Source of the DNA: Karstenula rhodostoma CBS 690.94
Taxonomy: Eukaryota > Ascomycota > Dothideomycetes > Pleosporales > Didymosphaeriaceae
Direction: 5' to 3'
Assembly (NCBI GenBank): GCA_010093485.1
Contig: MU001498.1
Coordinates: 1,255,126-1,319,125 of the forward strand
Length of the DNA stretch: 64,000 nt
The translations under genes and the position numbers were made by a program. Below are positions 47,419 to 59,687 of this stretch, piece by piece (position 1 is the first letter of the stretch; each line of letters begins with the position of its first letter). The notes under the pieces were generated by a model. The model did no database searches. It saw nothing but the letters and a program-made list of their open reading frames with translations, and had not been told where the DNA came from.

Positions 47419-48270
47419 TATAAAAACTTAATATATTTAAGCTATTTTAAGTATATATAGGGTATTAAATAGTATTAGTCTATATAGTAAAAAAAGTAAT
47501 AGAATATTTTTACTTTTAAGTAAGGTATATTCACTTTTACTTTAGTAAGTAAGTTATAAAGGCGCCTTAGTATTTATAGTAAGAATAAAAAGTAAATATA
47601 TTTTAATTTTATAAAAATTTAATATATTTAAGCTATCTTAAGTATATATAAGGTATTAGGTAGTATTAGTCTATATAGTAAAGAAAGTAATAGAATATTT
47701 TTATTTTTAGGTAAAATATATTTATATTTATTTTAGTAAGTAAATTATAAAGGTACCTTAGTATTTATAGTAAAAATAAAAAGTAAATATATTTTAATTT
47801 TATAAAAACTTAATATATTTAAACTATTTTAAGTATATATAGTTTCGCGACTTCTCTGTAATTACACGTTAGGTATTGGCGAATAAGGAGTGTATTACCC
47901 TACTAGTGTTGTATAGCGTTATAGTGTCGTAGTATCGTGGCGTCGCTATATTATATAATATATATAGGCAGGTTAATACTTAGTTAATTAAGTCTAGTAC
48001 TATAGGCGCCCTTCTTTCTCTCTTATTATAAATAGTACTATCCTTTAGAGCTATTTAATAGAACTATATAGTACCTCTAGATCTTTCCTTATTACTAGGT
48101 AGTTATAATAGTAGCTTTATATTAAAAAAAAAAAAAAAAAAAGTATATATAAGGTATTAAGTAGTATTAGTCTATATAGTAAAAAAAGTAATAAAATATT
48201 CCTACTTTTAAGTAAAGTATATTTACTTTTACTTAAATAAGTAAAGATATCTTAGTATTTATAGTATAAT
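47419..48270 (+). repeat. 190-bp tandem repeat in module F
   Basis: Units begin TATAAAAACTTAATATATTT and start at about 47419, 47610 and 47800. The third is split by N12 and resumes at 48141. Each unit contains AGGTATTA-x-GTAGTATTAG and TTATAAAGGCGCC/TACC blocks. The unit also occurs in F copy 1 near 6275, interrupted by E3, and again near 6665. Confidence 0.85.
47841..48140 (+). mobile_element. N-family copy N12, 5'-truncated and little mutated
   Basis: This 300-bp 3' fragment has 18-19 A in its tail. AAGTATATATA flanks it at 47830-47840 and 48141-48151. Its first ~110 bp keep many CG, TG and CA sites (for example TTCGCGACTTC, TGTAATTACACG, GTGGCGTCGC), so it is the least RIP-affected N copy. 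The neighbouring repeat units provide the empty site. Confidence 0.96.
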
Positions 48271-49293
48271 TACTTAATAGATAAATATATAATAGTAGGG
48301 TTTAATTATATAAAGTCTACTTATAATATTTATTAATAATTTTTTTTATTTATTTTTACTACCTTTCTTTTATATTTTATATTATAGAACTATATAGTTA
48401 CTTATTCTATACCTAATACCTACCTATTACCTTATATCTAATATTTACTTAATACCTTTACTATAGTAGACCTACCTAATATTAAATAGTATAAAAGCGC
48501 TAAAGAGTACTCTTTAAATAAAAGTATAAAGAAAAATATAGCTACTTAAGAAAAAAAAACTAGTAAAGAATTTATTATAGAATATAATAAAATAGTAGAT
48601 AATATATATTACTCTAAGTTCTAGAAGAATACCTTCCTACTAGCTATATAACTAATTATTAATTAGCTACTAATAAGAGACTAGTTTAATATACTAAAGT
48701 AGTTATATATTTAGTTAAATAATATATATAATATAATATAGTAAGTTAAAAAAGTATTAGATAGTATTAGGTACTAATATATTTAATAGCTTTAATATTA
48801 GAACTACTTAGTACTATAAGGTTATAGCCTATACTAGCTAAAATATTAGTAAAATTAAGGCTAAGTAATTTATAAAAAAATAAATTTAGTATTTTAGTAT
48901 TTTTAGTTTCCTTATTTTAATTCTAATAATACTAATATCTATTTAACTACCTAATATTTTAACTAATACTAGAGCCTTATTATTAAAGACTTTAGACTAG
49001 TAATTACTTAACCTATCTATTATTCTTTAGAGAAATATAAAAGAAGAAGTTAAAATAAATTAAAAAGCCTTTAAATAAAAAGTTCTTAATATTAAAATTA
49101 GTATTAAAAATATAGCTATACTTAATACCTAGATTATTATAAGAAATAAAACTATTAAATACTTTAAAACTTTATACTAGAAATAGAACTATTTTTACTA
49201 GAGTTTTAAAACCTTTTTTAATAACTTATAGAATAAAGATCTCCTATCTATAAGTATATAAATATTTTAAAATTAATAATTTATTAATTAGTC

Positions 49294-50495
49294 TAGATCC
49301 TAATCTAGGCCTATAGGACTATATAGTATACTTATAATAGGAGAGAGCTTTTTATCCTTTTTTAATATTTATTTTATATATTTTTATACTTTTTTTATTA
49401 TTAGTATAATACTAACTAATAGTTATTTAATACTAACTCTCCTTATCTATACTTACTAATATTTTTAACTTTTACCTATAGTTTATAGCTTATAGCTTGC
49501 CCTATTACTATTACTATTACTATTAATACTACCTACCTATTATTACTATTAATATTACCTACCTATTATTACTATTAATATTACCTACCTATTATTACTA
49601 TTAATATTACTTACTACCTCCTTATATATTCTATAAAGCTACTACTACTTACTCTATATTTATTAACTATATAGATTACTCTAACTTAATTATAATTACT
49701 TTTACTATAAAGTCTAGCTCCTCTTAATTTTTAAGAACTATTATAATTAGCTTTTATTATTTATTAGTAAAGTCTCTATTCCTAGTTAACTATAATAAAG
49801 GTAATTCTAGTAAGTTCTAAGTTAGTAATACTATATATATATATATATATAAAAAACTTACTAATAGATTCTATAATTATATAGTCTATAGCTATAACTT
49901 ATAGTATTTATATACTAGATTAATTATTATACTAATAGAGGTTAACTTACTAAATAATATATTAGATCTTATAATATATATAATTAAATATATTTAGATT
50001 ACTAATAGACTTACTACTAGTATATACTATATTATATTTATTACTAAGGATTAGTTATTTATTATTATTAGCTATTTTAATAGAGATATAGTATAGGTCT
50101 TTTTTTATAAAAGCTAGCCTTTATATATAATACTATAAGTTACTTACTACTAGTAGGTAACCTCTCTTTTATATTCTTTTTTAAATTATAATATCCTTAA
50201 TATTTTATAACTTCTCTATAATTATATATTAGATATTAGTAAATAAGAAGTATACTATTCTACTAGTATTATATAGTATTATAGTATTATAGTATTACTA
50301 TATTATATAATATATATAAATAGGTTAATACTTAGTTAATTAAGTTTAGTACTATAAGTACCTTTCTTTCTTTCTTATTATAAATAGTACTATCTTTTAG
50401 AGCTATTTAATAGAACTATATAGTACCTCTAGATATTTCCTTATTACTAGGTAGTTATAATAGTAACTTTATATAAAAAAAAAAAGAAAAAAAAA
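49294..50495 (+). mobile_element. N-family copy N13, full length
   Basis: This complete copy runs from the 5' hairpin (AGTCTAGATCCTAATCTAGG) to the tail (50474-50496, A with one G). It has three to four ATTATTACTATTAATATTACC minisatellite units (49535-49610). The left flank is module F and the right flank copia-2, with no matching target duplication, so it may sit on a rearrangement boundary. Confidence 0.88.
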
Positions 50496-50496
50496 A

Positions 50497-53074
50497 CTTA
50501 TCTTTATATAGATAAGCTAGTAATATTACTAATTTTAGTTTCTTAAGTAGAACTATTATAACTATTATATTTAGTATTTTATAGCTTTTATACTTATTTT
50601 AGATTTTATTTACTCCTAGTATAAATATATATATAAAGTTAATCTAAAAAACTATTTTTTAAAAATAGATTTACTATTAGTATATATATACTAAAATTTA
50701 ATCTACTTTTTAGTTAATTATTATAATCTATATTTTATTATCTTAATTTTTAAACTAGTAAATACCTACTTATTAATTAGTTAATTTTAGGTACTTCTTT
50801 TTAAAGTTATCTACTTACCCTACTTACTATAAGGAAGATATACTATTACCTTTAATATACTAATAAATTTTTTACTTTATATAGTATTATAGAGTTAGTT
50901 CTACTAAGTTAAGAAATAGTAGTAGAGTTTTAAAACTCCTACTTTAAGGAAGTATTATTCTAAAGCTCTAGTTTACTAGCTTTTCTAATTAAATTCTAAT
51001 TCTAGTAGCTTCTAATATTTTCTTAATTATACTAAATAGTCCTTATAATATCTAGCTATAGTATTATATCTAGGGTTATAAGTCTTATATTTAAATCTTA
51101 GCCTATATAAATTCCTAGTTACTAGCTAGCTATATCTATAACTTATATAATAGTTAATATTATTACTTTTTAATTCTTTAGCTAGCTATTTTTAAAATTT
51201 ATTTACTTTAATTTTTTATTTTTAAATAGTTACTTAATATCTTTAATTCTTATAGTACTCGTTTACTTATTTAAGCTAGAAATAAAATTAATTATATTAA
51301 ATATATCTTCTAGATTATTAACCTTATTCTTATAAATACTTTTTATAATTTTTAAAATTTCTATTTTTAAGAGCTTAATTTTATATACTCTTTAGTAGAA
51401 GATTATCTTATTAAATATAATATTCCTAGTTATAATTACTTAATTAAGTATAAGAATCTATATTCTATAAATATTAGAAATTTAATAGCTTACTAAATAC
51501 CTAATATAGGCTTTTAGATTTATTTTAAATACCTTTTTATTATACCTAGCTTTATAATCCTTTATTAGAGGATATACTTAGTATCTATAGATATAAATTC
51601 TACTCTAGTTTAGATAAAGATTTATTATTATATATTATATAATTATAGGCTTATAGTACTAAAAGTACTATTAGAACTAGCTATCTAATATTTTATTTAG
51701 TAATTAAAAATTATAGATTATATTTAGACTTATATTATATAGCTAGACTATTATATTTATAATCTCTAACTATAGCTTTATTAGTAAATTTATACTAGAC
51801 CTTATTTTTATTATTTATTTAATTAGCTCTTTTTTAGCTTACTCTACTAAACTATTAGTTTTATATATATAAGGTAATAAAAGGTTAATTATAATTTCTT
51901 TTTTAATTACTTATTCTTTATATTATAATATCCCTTATTATAAAAGTATTACTATATTATTATTCTACTAGATTTATATAATTTAGAACTAGTACTTATT
52001 CTTTATAAAGGTTAATAGGTATTTTATTAATTATAAAATCTCTAAAAGTATCTTTCCTTATAAATTAAAATTATAAAACTTTATACTAAATTCTTTTTTT
52101 ATTATAAGAATCTAGAATTTAAGTATTTATCCTTACTCTATATTAAATAGGTCCTATATAATATAGTAGAATAGATATAGTAAATACTTATATAGTTATT
52201 ATAAAATTACTTTACTTATATATATAACTATATACTACTTATATTTTTATTATTATATTCCTTTAATTAATATACTATATATACTAGAAACTAGAGCTTA
52301 TAAAGCCTTTTTCTTAAGATATTCTAATTACTTATACTATAGTTCTTTACTATCTAAGTAGAAGATATTCTCTCTTAATAGCTTAGATAGTTAAATTATA
52401 TTTATAATAGTAGGATAAGAGTATATAGGCTTATATTCTAAAAAAGTAAAATTATACTTATATTATAATTCTACTATTATAATACTTTATTTAATTATTC
52501 TAATCTTTAGAGTATTATCTAAACTAAAATACTAAATACTAACTTTTTTAAGTTAAGTTTTTAAAATAATATTTATATAAAAGTTCTTAACTACCTTAAT
52601 ATCTTTAAATAGTAGATTCTTTATTTATTTCCTATTTTTACTATAAAGAATATTCTTAATTAGATAATTTTTTATTTCTAAGATAGATAGAATTTATATT
52701 CCTACTTTAACTTAGTCTTTTATAGTTACTTTCTTAAAAGAACTAGTAACTAGAAGGTTCTAATTATTAATAAAGTAAATAGTAGTTATATTATCTAAAA
52801 TTATATTTTTAAAAAATAGATAAGGATTTTATATTATATTATAGATTATATTTTTAGAAACTTTACTTAAAAGATTAATTAGATTAATAAAAACTACTAT
52901 AATATTATTAGAGTAGTTAAATATAATACTTTATAAGCTTAGATAAGCTATAGTAAAACTTAATAAAGGAACTTAGTAGGGTACTAAAATATAAATATTT
53001 TAAATAGCTTAAAAGTTATAGGTTATCCTCCTCTAGTAGGCTTTTACCTATATAAAGACTAGGCTAAATATATA
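50497..53074 (-). mobile_element. Ty1/copia element copia-2, internal fragment on minus strand
   Basis: The reverse complement matches copia-1 from about 24480 to 27430 (gag end, protease, integrase and the start of RT). It lacks LTRs, most of RT and RNase H. It provides uninterrupted versions of the E6 and E7 target sites. It is bounded by N13 on the left and the gypsy-1 copy 3 LTR on the right. Stops are TAG/TAA on its coding strand. Confidence 0.85.
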
Positions 53075-53320
53075 TATAAGGGTTAATTTAATCTAAGGTT
53101 AAATCCCCTTATAGAATATTTACCTACCTTTAAGCTTAGGCCTTATCTAGTAGCCTATATATAGATTAGTTAGTAGATTTTAAATATCTAGTATATAGAG
53201 AGTCCCTCCCTAAAACCCTCTCTATTTTAGTATCTTAAGTTTAGTTTTAATTTATATAGTTTTTTTTATCTATTTAATTCTAAGAGTATTTATTTTATTT
53301 AGTTATATCCTAGTTTTATA
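53075..53320 (+). repeat. 5' LTR of gypsy-1 copy 3
   Basis: This 246-bp LTR begins TATAAGGG and ends TTTTATA. It is preceded by TATATATA, which belongs to copia-2 or a target repeat. Confidence 0.9.
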
Positions 53321-53430
53321 TTAAACTTAAAACCCTTTCTTTTAGCTAGAAATTAGTAATTATAATATTTACCTTTAGCTCTTTAAATATAGAAAAGTTT
53401 ACTAAAATTCTAAAATTTTTCTTTAGATTA

Positions 53431-53643
53431 GCTATTAAGGTACTAGAATATCCTCTAAAGTCCTTATTAAAGACTAGCTATTAAAATACTAGAATATCCT
53501 TTAAAGTCCTTATTAAAAACTAGCTATTAAGGTACTAGAATATCCTCTAAAATCCTTATTAAAGGCTAGCTATTAAGGTACTAGAATATCCTCTAAAGTT
53601 TTTATTAAAGGCTAGCTATTAAAGTACTAGAATATCCTTCTAG
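53431..53643 (+). repeat. 46-bp minisatellite in gypsy-1 copy 3, four units plus partial
   Basis: Units start at 53431, 53477, 53523, 53569 and 53615 (partial), with the same consensus as in copy 1. Confidence 0.92.
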
Positions 53644-54289
53644 ATTTTTTAAACTCCCTTAAAGATCTACTAATATTAAGTATCTTTAGTAGAATTAATT
53701 ACTATAAAGATTAAATCCCTTTTAAATAAAAGTATATACCTATTATAAATATACTAAAAATAATATATATACCCTTAGTAAATAGACTTAAAATATAACT
53801 AACTATTTATTTATTACTTATACTTTATTTATTTAAACCTACTTTTTATCCTTATAGTAAATATTAATTTATATAATATTTCTATTTTAAATAGCTTTTT
53901 TTCTCTATTTATTTTACCTCTAAATAGCTCTATATCTACTATACTACTACCTATAACTAAGTATATAAAGATAAAACCTTTAGTATCTAAATAGTTTATT
54001 AATAAAAATTTAATACTTTTTTTTTAAAATTATATTAAGACTTACTCTATAAGCTATACTACTAAAATAATAGTAATTTTTAATTTTAGTAAAAAAAACT
54101 TTAATAATATTTTAAAGGTAAATAACCCTTATTATAGTATAACTATAGGTAAGATATTATATATACTATTCTAAAATTATTTATCTATTCTAATATAAAA
54201 ATAGGTACTAGTAGCTAAAATCTCTAATATATAATCTCCCTATAAACTAAAAAATCTATTCTTTTAAATTAAACTTTTTCTACTAGAAC

Positions 54290-55843
54290 TAGGTATCTAG
54301 CTACCTAAAGGTACTAAAGAATACCTAGCTAATATTAGTAAAGTTAAAAAGAAATTAGGCCTTTATTAGAATCTTAAAACTAGAAACTATATATAAGAAA
54401 GAAAAAAATAACTTTAAGGCTAGTCTATAAGTAGCTAGACTATAAAAGCTAAAAGAAATATCTAAACTATATATAGTCTTTACTAATATTAATATAATTA
54501 TTCTAGACCTAATTATTTTAGATAAAAAAAATCTAGAGATTTTAAACTATTAAGGTCTAGAATTTACTATTACTTCTAATATATATATAAGCTATATTAA
54601 AACTAATATAGCCCTATTTACTATAAAGCTATAGCTTATAGCCTTATTCTATTATATATATAAAGTATAGGACTAGTAATAAAAGCTAGTTTAGTAAAAT
54701 ACTAATTTAAATAATAAAATTAATATTATAATAGACTTCTAGATATAGACTTAAAAGGAAAATAATTATCTATAAATTAAGATTATAAAATTAAAAAAAA
54801 CTACTAAGACTAAGAATTAATTAATATAAATAATAATTAGTAACTTAAATAATAATAATAGTTTTAAGTTACTCTACTAGTTTAGTATTTCCCCTATTAA
54901 GCTAGTACCTACTATTAAATATAATACTAAACTAATTATTTTAAAGATAAATAGTTAGTAAAAAATAGGCTATTCTACTATAGATTAATATATTCTAAGA
55001 GTAAATATTCTTAGTAAACTTTTCTATAAAGTACTAAATCTTTACTATATAAAATACTAAGCTTACTAGAGTAAATACCTATCTCCTAAGGTTCTAAATC
55101 CTAATAAGTTTAATAGTAATAAAGCTTAGTTTAAACTATAGTTCTATTTATTAGAGGTTAAAATTAAATCTAATATAGACTACTTTTAGTAAAATACTTC
55201 TAAAGAATATATTATAATTATTACTAATTATATTAATATATAGCTAGAAGGCTATATCTTTAAAATTTTTAATACCTAAAAATAGTAGTAATTAATTATA
55301 TCTCTTATAGGTTTATATAACTACCTCTAAGCTATATTTATACTACTAAATTAAAATATTAATATCTATACTAATCTCTAGAAAATAATATTTCTACTTA
55401 AAGGAAATATAAATTTATTTATTATATAATATAATATATTTATAAACTAAACTAGGTTTTATTCTAATAATTCTAAAGAGATATTCTATAAGAAGCTCTA
55501 TATAAAGCTTATTAACTAGCTTACCTAAAATATTATTAACCTTACTATAGATTATAATAAATTTTATACTATTATCTATAAACTATATAAAGCTTTTAAG
55601 TATAATTATTAAACTAATTATAATTAATTTATTCCCTTTACCCTATACTATTATAAGGAGTTTTTATTATAAATAATTATTTTAGCCCCTTATTATACTA
55701 TAGGACTATATAAAGATACTATAGTAGAATTAGCTCTAAAGTATTAATTTACTAACCTTAAATATAAATACTCTAAAGAGTAGTATTATAAGAATTAAAT
55801 ATATTATAACTACTTTTTTAAAAACTATATCTACTATAATTAC
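54290..55843 (+). pseudogene. gypsy-1 gag relic (copy 3)
   Basis: This matches the gag of copy 1 from the LELGI-type N-terminal block to the knuckle, where the four zinc ligands are tyrosine (55802-55843). A small insertion near 54390 (TATATATAAG) shifts the frame relative to copy 1, in addition to RIP stops. Confidence 0.75.
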
Positions 55844-56877
55844 CCTATTAAACTATATAATAGGTATACTATTACTACTATTATAAAAGTTTAAAAAAAG
55901 AATAAAACTTACTTTTTCCTAAAATCTAGTAATAAATATACCTTTAATAAAGACTTTAAGTTAGACTTTAAATTAGAAAATTAAAAGTATTAGTTAACTT
56001 TAGGCTAGTATCCCTAATAGAAGTAGTAGGTATAGAACTAATTAACTTATAAAAACTAATATTCTATTCTAAGAAGTATTATACTAATTTTAAAAGTATT
56101 TAAATCTTTAACTTATTTAAAGGAATACCTTTTATACTTCTTATAATATTCTAAAATAATAGATATAAGATTTATATATATAGTCTTATTAATTCTAGTA
56201 TATCTATATATAATTTTATTACCTTATAGCTAGAAAAAATACTAAAGTACTAACTTAGTATTAAGTTAATATAGTTTAAATATCTAATCCCTCTTAAGAG
56301 TTTTACTAGTAAGAAGGCTACCTTAGTTAATTACTACTTTTAAGTAGTATTTAATATTAATAGATACCCTATAACTATATAGTTTATTTTATATAAAATA
56401 GGAAATTATAACCTTATTATAGAATAAAAATTCTTTAAGGATACTAAAATACTAATTAATTATTATAACTAGTACTTAATATAGTTAGATAATATACTAT
56501 TATAGGTTATTACTTTACTTATAGTACTATACTACCTACTTCTACTAGTTAATAAAGAATATTAGTTTAATACTAACTAATAGAATATTAACTTTAAAAA
56601 AAAGAATATTTAATTTTAATAAGTATAATTACTCTATAGGGAATACTCCCCTATAAAGAAATTTAAAATCCCTATAGAGTCTATAATATTATCTATCTCT
56701 CTAGTATAGACTACCCCCTAGAATTATAGTAATTATTAACTATTTTTAATAAAGCCTATTCTAGATAAGGACTTTATTATAATATACTATATATTTTTAG
56801 ATAAGAATAGTAATAAAATTAAACTACTAGAGTCTAAAAATAAGAGTTAATAATTAACTAAATCTAATATTAAGGAT

Positions 56878-57123
56878 TATAAGGATTAATTTAACCTAAG
56901 ATTAAATCCCCTTATAGGATATTTACTTACCTTTAAGCTTAGGCCTTATCTAGTAACCTATATATAGATTAGTTAATAAATCTTAAATACTTAGTATATA
57001 GAGAGTCCCTCCTTAAGACCCTCTCTATCTTAGTATCTTAAATTTAGTTTTAATTTATATAGTTTCTTTTATTTATCTAATTCTAAGAATATTTATCCTA
57101 TTTAGCTATATCCTAGCCTTATA
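56878..57123 (+). repeat. 5' LTR of gypsy-1 copy 4
   Basis: This 246-bp LTR starts TATAAGGATTAA (G-to-A in the usual GGG) and ends AGCCTTATA. Confidence 0.9.
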
Positions 57124-57231
57124 TTAAACTTAAGACCCTTTTTTTTAGCTAGAGATTAGTAACTATAATATCTACCTTTAGCTTTTTAGATATAAAAAGA
57201 TTTACTAAAATTCTAAAATTTTTTTAGGTTA

Positions 57232-57490
57232 ACTATTAAGGTACTAGAATATCCTCTAAAGTCCTTATTAAAGACTAGCTATTAAGGTACTAGAATATCC
57301 TTTAAAGTCCTTATTAAAGGCTAGCTATTAAGGTACTAGAATATCCTTTAAAGTCCTTATTAAAGGCTAGCTATTAAGGTACTAGAATATCTTCTAAAGT
57401 CCTTATTAAAGGCTAGCTATTAAGGTACTAGAATATCCTCTAAAGTCCTTATTAAAGGCTAGCTATTAAAGTACTAAAATATTCTCCTAG
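57232..57490 (+). repeat. 46-bp minisatellite in gypsy-1 copy 4, five units plus partial
   Basis: Units start at 57232, 57278, 57324, 57370, 57416 and 57462 (partial). This is the highest number among the four copies. Confidence 0.92.
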
Positions 57491-58124
57491 ATTTTTTTAA
57501 ACTCCTTTAAAGACCTACTAATATTAGGTACCTTTAGTAGAATTAATTATTATAAAGGTTAAATCCCTTTTAGGTAAAAGTATATACTTACTATAGGTAT
57601 ACTAAAAATAATATATATACCCTTAGTAAATAAATTTAAAATATAACTAACTACTTACTTATTACTTATACCTTATCTATCTAAATCTACCTTTTACTTT
57701 TATAGTAAATATTAATTTATATAATATTTTTATCTTAAATAGCCCTTTTTCTTTATCTACTTTACCTCTAAATAGCTCTATACCTACTATACTACTATCT
57801 ATAACTAAGTATATAAAGATAAAACCTCTAGTATCTAAGTAGTCTATTAATAAAGATTTAATACCTTTTTTTTAAAACTATATTAGAACTTACTCTATAA
57901 GCTATACTACTAAAGTAATAATAGTTTTTAATTTTAATAAAGAAAACCTTAATAATATTTTAAAGGTAAATAACTTCTATTATAATATAACTATAGGTAA
58001 GATACTATATATACTATCCTAAGGTTACTTATTTATTCTAATATAAGAATAGGTACTAGTAATTAAAACCTCTAGTATATAACCTTCCTATAAACTAGAA
58101 AATCTACCCTTTTAAATTAAACTT

Positions 58125-59687
58125 TTCCTACTAGAACTAGATATCTAGCTACCTAAAGGTATTAAAAAATACCTAGCTAATATTAGTAAAGTTAAAAAGG
58201 AATTAGACCTCTATTAGAATCCTAGAACTAGAAACTATAAAAAGAAAAAAGATAACTTTAAGGCTAGTTTATAGGTAGCTAGGCTATAAGAGCTAGAGGA
58301 AGTATCTAAATTATATATAGCTTTTACTAATATTAATATAATTATTCTAGACCTAATTATTTTAAATAGAAAGTATCTAAAGACTTTAAACTACTAAGGT
58401 CTAGAGTTTACTACTATTTCTAATATATATATAGATTATATTAAGGCTAATATAGCCCTATTTATTATAAAGCTATAGCTTATAGCCTTATCCTAATATA
58501 TATATAAAGTATAGGACTAGTAATAAAAGCTAGTCTAATAAAATATTAATTTAAATAATAAAATTAATATTATAATAGACTCTTAGATATAGATTTAAAA
58601 GGAAAATAGTTATTTATAAACTAAGATTATAGAATTAAAAAAGACTACTAAGGCTAAGAATTAATTAATATAAATAATAATTAGTAACTTAAATAGTAAT
58701 AATAGTTTTAAGTTACTCTATTAGTTTAGTACTTTCTCTACTAAACTAGTACTTACTATTAAATATAATACTAAACTAATTACTTTAAAAATAGATAGCT
58801 AGTAAGGTATAGGCTATTCTACTATAGGTTAATATATTCTAAAAGTAAATACCCCTAATAAACTTTTTTATAAAGTACTAAACCTTTACTATATAAAATA
58901 CTAAGCTTACTAAAGTAAATATCTATCCCCTAAAGTTCTAAACCCTAATAAGTTTAATAGTAATAAGGTTTAGTTTAAACTATAGTTCTATTTACTAGAG
59001 GTTAAGATTAAGTTTAATATAGATTACTTTTAGTAAAATACTTCTAAAAAATATATTATAGCTATTACTAATTATATTAATATATAGCTAGAAGGCTATA
59101 CCTTTAAAATTTTTAATACTTAGAAATAGTAGTAATTAACTATATCTCTTATAGATTTATATAACTATCTTTAAGCTATATTTATACTACTAAATTAGAA
59201 TATTAATACCTATACTAACCTTTAGAAAATAATACTTCTATTTAGAGGAGATATAAACTTATTTATTATATAATATAATATATTTATAAACTAGACTAGG
59301 TTTTATTTTAATAATTCTAAAGAGATACTCTATAAAAAGCTTTATATAAAGCTTACTAACTAGCTTATCTAAAATACTATTAACTCTATTATAGATTATA
59401 ATAAATTTTATACTATTATCTATAAGCTATATAAAGTCTTTAAGTATAATTATTAGACTAATTATAACTAATTTACTCCCTCTACCCTATACTATTATAA
59501 GGAGTTTTTATTATAAATAGTTACTTTAGCCCCTTATTATACTATAGGACTACCTAAAGATACTATAGTAGAATTAGCTCTAAAGTACTAATCTATTAAC
59601 CCTAGATATAGGTATTTTAAGGAGTAGTATTATAAAAATTAGATATATTATAACTACCTCTCTAAAAACTATATTTACTATAATTAT
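58125..59687 (+). pseudogene. gypsy-1 gag relic (copy 4)
   Basis: This is collinear with the copy 1 gag. It includes the LELDI-type start region, the NP-NKFNSNK capsid-like block near 58943, and the knuckle YYNYLSKNYIYYNY at 59646-59687. All four ligand positions are tyrosine. Stops are TAG/TAA. Confidence 0.75.

Larger units (their letters stand above)
47036..49290 (+). pseudogene. module F, copy 2: unidentified coding relic with nested N12
   Basis: This repeats 5885-8035 with mostly C/T and G/A differences. It contains three units of a 190-bp tandem repeat (from 47419) where copy 1 has fewer, and N12 sits in the third unit. A conserved block near 49080-49200 contains KTIKYFKTLY-like residues in both copies. 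No enzyme motif is seen. N13 ends it on the right. Confidence 0.5.
53075..56877 (+). mobile_element. gypsy-1 copy 3, 5' portion, interrupted by copy 4
   Basis: This copy has the 5' LTR (53075-53320), leader, gag and the protease region. Sequence runs to AGTATTAAGGAT-type residues, where the LTR of copy 4 starts. The break falls between the protease and the RT blocks. The gag knuckle at 55802-55843 shows the same four tyrosines. The remainder should lie beyond the window after copy 4. Confidence 0.9.
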
